This document shows positions 6,678 to 9,253 of a DNA stretch of 9,253 nucleotides, piece by piece. A program made the position numbers and the translations under genes. The first letter of the stretch is position 1. Each line of letters begins with the position of its first letter. A model generated the notes under the pieces. That model worked only from the letters and a program-made list of their open reading frames with translations. It did no database searches and was not told the DNA's origin. Origin of the DNA: Candidatus Latescibacterota bacterium (GTDB lineage Bacteria > Latescibacterota > UBA2968 > GCA-2709665); the NCBI GenBank assembly GCA_030746455.1, contig JASLMQ010000306.1, positions 1 to 9,253 of the forward strand, written 5' to 3'.

Positions 6678-6774
6678 AGGGATAGCTCGCGCGGTTCGTC
6701 TCTCGGCCCTTGGCGCACTGTGCCGCGAGCTTGACGGCTAGCACGGTGACTTGCTGCAATATGGGAGATGGTGT

Positions 6775-6919
6775 CACTGTCGCCCCTTCGGGGCTGGAAC
6801 CCACCAGGGAATCCCATTGGTCCCAGGAGCCGCGGAGCGGCGGCAGTTGGTAGCCTGGGGCGTAAGCCCCAGGTATCCGGCGCGCCAGCAGAAACCCAAG
6901 CCCCGGAGGGGCGGCAGTG
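6775..6919. mobile_element. MITE-like element with 21-bp terminal inverted repeats and four hairpins
   Basis: Left end 6775-6795 (CACTGTCGCCCCTTCGGGGC+T) and right end 6899-6919 are inverted copies matching at 19 of 21 positions. Inside are four stem-loops: GCCCC-ttc-GGGGC (6782-6794), GCCGC-gga-GCGGC (6829-6841), CCTGGGGC-gtaa-GCCCCAGG (6854-6873, 8-bp stem, GNRA-type loop), GCCCC-gga-GGGGC (6900-6912). It has no coding capacity and about 145 bp length, so it would need a transposase in trans. It sits in the spacer between the HD gene and the enolase-superfamily gene; its near edge is 110 bp upstream of the latter's start. The element call is inference; the repeats are read directly. I see no clear target-site duplication. 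Confidence 0.6.
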
Positions 6920-6965
6920 GAGCCCGGTCTACCTGCAGCCCGGAAGTCGGAGGCAGCCAGAACCT

Positions 6966-6994
6966 CGCAGCTGCGGCCTCGCCACTCGTGGCGA
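6966..6994. repeat. two adjacent palindromes just after the HD gene stop
   Basis: CGCAGCTGCG (6966-6975) and TCGCCAC-tc-GTGGCGA (6979-6994). The second abuts the HD stop codon at 6995-6997, so the HD message would end in a stem-loop. No U-tract follows, so intrinsic termination is unproven. The rest of 6665-6994 outside the MITE-like element holds no gene or convincing promoter that I can see. Confidence 0.5.
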
Positions 6995-7621
6995 TCAGGT
7001 TCGAGTTGGGCTCTTGTTCGTCCCGAACGTGTTCTCAACGACGCCCGGAAGCAACTCATAGATGGAACACCCGACCGCCCCTTCAAATGCCACCTTGATC
7101 TGGAGGACCGCCTTCCACTTAGGCACGGTGTAGTCGTTGACACCGTACCGGAGCGCGACGTCCACCATCCGTTTCTCCATGAGACAGCATCCACTGGGGA
7201 GGGCCAGGGCGTCGCACAGCTGGATGAGCCGATCGTAGTCCGAGTACTCTATACCCGAAAGGTAGTCCCGGACGAAATCCAGCTCCTCCTCACTGCAATC
7301 CCACTTCCCGAAGACAGCATTCACATCCTGGAGGGAAAATGAGTGCGTCAGACAGATCCTGGCGGCGTCATCGTACCCCTCCTCGATCAGGAACTCGTAG
7401 CCGTCCAGGACGTGCCGCATCTCCGTTCGTCCGGCACGGCGTCCGATATCGTGCAGGGCCCCCATTACATACGCGTGATTCCCATCAAGCTTCGGATGGG
7501 CATCGGCGATGGCTCGTGCCGCCTCCCCGACCTTCAGGGAGTGGTCAATCCAGGCCCCCGGATTGAGCGCTTGGGCCTCTGTCAGATAAGCCAAGGCCCG
7601 ATTAGTGGTTGGTACCTTCAT
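6995..7621 (-). CDS. stand-alone HD-domain phosphohydrolase-like protein
   Basis: A 208-residue soluble protein made essentially of one HD domain. HD proteins use histidine/aspartate-bound metal to hydrolyse phosphate esters, often of nucleotides. Seen: H27 (first ligand, WIDHS), H57-D58 in G54-ALHDIGR, H70 in RHVLDGY, H93 in CLTHS, and D137 in QLCDALALPSG, so the metal set is complete. The C-terminal Y159-GVNDYTVPKWKA and S186-IYELLPGVVENTF segments are, from memory, conserved in a family of uncharacterised HD proteins in Clostridia and others. Start ATG 7619-7621 has AGGTGG (7626-7631) 4 nt upstream, a slightly close but usable site. It is separated from the sugar-acid genes by a 330 bp spacer with an inverted-repeat element, so operon membership is doubtful. 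Substrate unknown. Confidence 0.9.
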   Translation of the reverse strand: MKVPTTNRALAYLTEAQALNPGAWIDHSLKVGEAARAIADAHPKLDGNHAYVMGALHDIGRRAGRTEMRHVLDGYEFLIEEGYDDAARICLTHSFSLQDVNAVFGKWDCSEEELDFVRDYLSGIEYSDYDRLIQLCDALALPSGCCLMEKRMVDVALRYGVNDYTVPKWKAVLQIKVAFEGAVGCSIYELLPGVVENTFGTNKSPTRT

Positions 7622-7667
7622 CTATCCACCTGGTTTGACAAGAGCCCGCTCATCTACGGCAGTGAAT

Positions 7668-7700
7668 AGTGGGACCGTCCTCGCTCAGGGCGGTCCCACT
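7668..7700. repeat. 10-bp perfect stem-loop upstream of the HD gene
   Basis: Arms AGTGGGACCG (7668-7677) and CGGTCCCACT (7691-7700) pair perfectly across a 13-nt loop that can add CCT/AGG pairs. It lies 46 bp upstream of the HD start and about 230 bp past the cytochrome stop. Either a terminator-like structure for upstream transcripts, without a U-run on either strand, or a 5' leader hairpin of the HD mRNA. Confidence 0.6.
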
Positions 7701-7754
7701 CTCGGTTGACGTCACAGATCCAGGCGCATCGGGCCTGTTCTCTGTCTTCTACGT

Positions 7755-7928
7755 CTACGGTGCGGCAAGCAACAGCCTCAGGTAGACGGCGTGCCATCCC
7801 CAGGCGGGGGGCCCTTTCTGGTTCATAACGCCCTCCCCACCGGATGCCAGTGCTGACGCGACGCTCGCCAGGCTGTCCAGCGCATTCTCTGCGGGAGTGA
7901 TCAGCTCATCGCCAGCCACCTGAACCAC
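7755..7928 (-). CDS. possible small ORF of unknown function
   Basis: A 57-codon frame, GTG at 7926-7928 to TAG at 7755-7757, beginning just after the cytochrome stop codon. The product is an Ala/Leu-rich N-terminal half (AENALDSLASVASALAS), a MNQKGPPAWGWHAVYLRLLL stretch, and a short end. Codon choice is broadly like the neighbours, which is why I list it. Against it: no family recognised, a GTG start with only weak GGCGG-like upstream pairing, no confirmed homologue. It could be a real small gene, the C-terminal remnant of a decayed gene, or chance. The remaining part of 7622-7933 holds only the stem-loop at 7668-7700. Confidence 0.3.
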   Translation of the reverse strand: MVQVAGDELITPAENALDSLASVASALASGGEGVMNQKGPPAWGWHAVYLRLLLAAP

Positions 7929-7933
7929 CGCCC

Positions 7934-9178
7934 TTACTGGTTGTACCGCTCCTGGTACATCTTCCGCAGCCGCTCAGCCTCCTCGGCCGAAAGGCCCTTC
8001 ATCCACGTGTGGTCATCCTGCGCCAACAGGGCATCGACCTTCTCCTGGTATTTCTTCTTCATCGCCGGGCTCTTGGTGGCGGCCGCCTTCACAACATCGG
8101 GCAGAAACTTCCGGTAGAAGTGCTTCCCGACCTCGTACATGCCGTGCCAGTGCGTGTAGTCGGGTCCCATCATGCTGGCGCCGTGGCGCGCCCTGCGGCC
8201 CTCGTGATGCCACAGCTCCCAGAACACCCACTGCACGTCGTGCTCGAACGGCGCCGCCGGGTTCAAGATCCCGTCGGCCTTCAGTTCATCCATGAACCGT
8301 TTTGCCGGTTTGGCGAACTTCTCATTGTAAAGGACCACCAGGTCATCGAACTGCTTGTAGAAGTTGTCCACATACGTGTTGCTGTGGCAGTTCAGGCACG
8401 CGCCCTTCATGTTCCCTCGGCGCTCCTCCCAGGTGACGATCCGCTCCACCTTGCGGGGGACCTTCTTGCTGACCAGAGCTTCATTCTCAACCACCTTCTC
8501 GGTCGTCATCACCTCTGCGCCGATGGCCGGGAGTGGCCTCGTGTGCGGGTAGTCCTCCTTGTACCCGTCTTCATAAACAACGAGGTTCAGCTTCGCACTC
8601 ACCACGGGTCTCAGCGTCCAACTGATCCGCTCGCCCACATCGTGGGTGTTCGCAGTGAAGTCGCCTTGCGGGGTCATGTAGCTGCTGATGTGGCACGTGG
8701 CGCACGTCGGGGCCGCTGAGTAGTCGCGTCCCAGCACCCACTCGCCTCGCTTGTCAAGAGCCATCCTGTCACGGTTTGCGTAGAACGCGATGCCGTGCTT
8801 CGACTCGTTGTAGATCTCGATCTGCGGATGATCCGGCCCCATGTGGCACTTGCCGCAGTTCTCTGGTGACCTTGACAGCTTCGCCTCGAATGCGTGCCTG
8901 GAGTGGCACGCGTGGCACGAGCCCTTCGAACCGTCTGGGTTCAGCCTGCCCATGCCGCTGTTGGGCCAGGTATCGGGGTCGATAACGGGCTTGTTGTCCT
9001 CCCCGGCCAACAACACCTTTCCGTTCTCATCTCGCTTGAACTTGATGATGCTCCCGTGGCACTGCCAGCACCCGTTCACGGCGTCCGCAATGTTGCTCCC
9101 CATGCCCGCCATCTTCTCAGCCAGCACGTTGTCCAGGCTGGCCAGGATTTCGCCCGCCTTGGCGTGGTGACTCTTAGC
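7934..9178 (-). pseudogene. 5'-truncated octaheme cytochrome c, HAO-like family
   Basis: A 414-codon remnant of a periplasmic multiheme cytochrome of the hydroxylamine-oxidoreductase-like octaheme family, electron-transfer enzymes acting on small nitrogen compounds. Counting from the GTG at 9125-9127, five CxxCH sites remain: C20WQCH, C71HACH, C91GKCH, C142ATCH, C244LNCH. Family signatures include NCGKCHMGPDHPQIEIYNES, W301-ELWHHEGRRARHGA and H326-WHGMYEVGKHFY with an intact C-terminus. The first in-frame codons read AKSHHAKAGEILASLDNVLA, which in family members follows a CxxCH and lies mid-protein. The signal peptide and expected three N-terminal heme sites are absent: an in-frame TAG (9179-9181) and AT-rich DNA come directly upstream. 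A GTG start at 9127 would give 397 residues with no export signal, so hemes could not be attached. An insert at about residues 175-230 lengthens the loop before the last heme. Nonfunctional as it stands. Confidence 0.88.
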
Positions 9179-9253
9179 CTAGATTATTCACAAAAATAGT
9201 GGTAGCCCCTTGTACAAGTGTCAGGAATGTCCTATTTTAGGACAGTGAGTTAA
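9179..9253. mobile_element. AT-rich end of a probable insertion, family unknown
   Basis: About 38% GC against roughly 60% or more in the adjoining genes. It starts exactly where homology to the cytochrome stops (codon GCT 9176-9178). It contains a perfect palindrome CTTGTACAAG (9209-9218) and a dyad TGTCCTA-ttt-TAGGACA (9228-9244), the kind of sites found at transposon ends or in front of mobile-element genes. No transposase reading frame is visible in 75 bp, so identity as an insertion sequence is inference. Confidence 0.5.

Noticed and set aside
6665..6817. 51-residue N-terminal extension of the enolase-superfamily protein
   Set aside because: It is translated partly from the inverted-repeat element, resembles no family N-terminus, and the strong GGAGG with MKITKIEAW start lies downstream.
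6661..7194. Minus-strand frame of 177 codons spanning the HD gene end, the hairpin element and the enolase start region
   Set aside because: It runs out of frame through the HD gene and across non-coding palindromes; the HD and enolase-superfamily genes account for both ends.
7634..7670. Plus-strand promoter starting TTGACA near 7634
   Set aside because: No acceptable -10 at 16-19 nt spacing and no plus-strand gene follows.
7707..7714. TGACGTCA palindrome
   Set aside because: An 8-bp palindrome alone is expected by chance in 9 kb; no second copy or promoter context.
1..9253. CRISPR array, toxin-antitoxin, phage or defence genes
   Set aside because: No regularly spaced repeats with spacers and no matching protein families were seen; the short repeats at 1689 and 5539 are isolated units without spacers.

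Overview
The window is about 9.25 kb of GC-rich bacterial DNA, and every gene I can support reads on the minus strand. At least one copy of a short dispersed repeat, an inverted-repeat (MITE-like) element and a single dockerin/EF-hand calcium loop point to a large, repeat-rich genome of an uncultured carbohydrate-degrading bacterium (planctomycete, Poribacteria or Latescibacteria-like, for example). That placement is a guess from gene content; no marker gene in the window fixes the phylum.

Layout from low to high coordinates: (1) ssrA, the tmRNA, occupies 1-357 and runs off the window by roughly 7 nt at its 3' end; it has a near-consensus sigma70 promoter at 396-425. (2) A DRE-TIM (HMGL-like) aldolase, 447-1442. 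(3) A 297 bp spacer with a copy of a 9-bp-periodic repeat and a weak promoter candidate. (4) An RraA-family aldolase, 1740-2423, overlapping by 8 nt (5) a secreted 1030-residue heparinase II/III-type polysaccharide lyase, 2416-5508. (6) A 79 bp spacer with further units of the same repeat. (7) An enolase-superfamily (mandelate racemase/muconate lactonizing) protein, 5588-6664. (8) A 330 bp spacer holding a ~145 bp hairpin-rich element with 21-bp terminal inverted repeats. (9) A stand-alone HD-domain phosphohydrolase, 6995-7621. (10) A 312 bp spacer with a 10-bp perfect stem-loop and a possible 57-codon ORF. (11) The 3' two thirds of an octaheme HAO-like cytochrome c gene, 7934-9178, cut at its 5' side by AT-rich DNA (9179-9253) that looks like the end of an inserted mobile element.

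The coherent biology is in 447-6664: an exported uronate-polymer lyase, a sugar-acid dehydratase-like enolase-superfamily member, and two unrelated aldolases of the kinds that split 2-oxo-acids to pyruvate. Read together (inference) they suggest a polyuronate utilisation locus: depolymerise outside the cytoplasm, dehydrate the acid sugar, then cleave it. No transporter, regulator, kinase or dehydrogenase lies within the window. The lyase-RraA block is bracketed by same-orientation copies of the short repeat, suggesting it behaves as a module. The HD protein, cytochrome remnant and tmRNA are probably unrelated neighbours.
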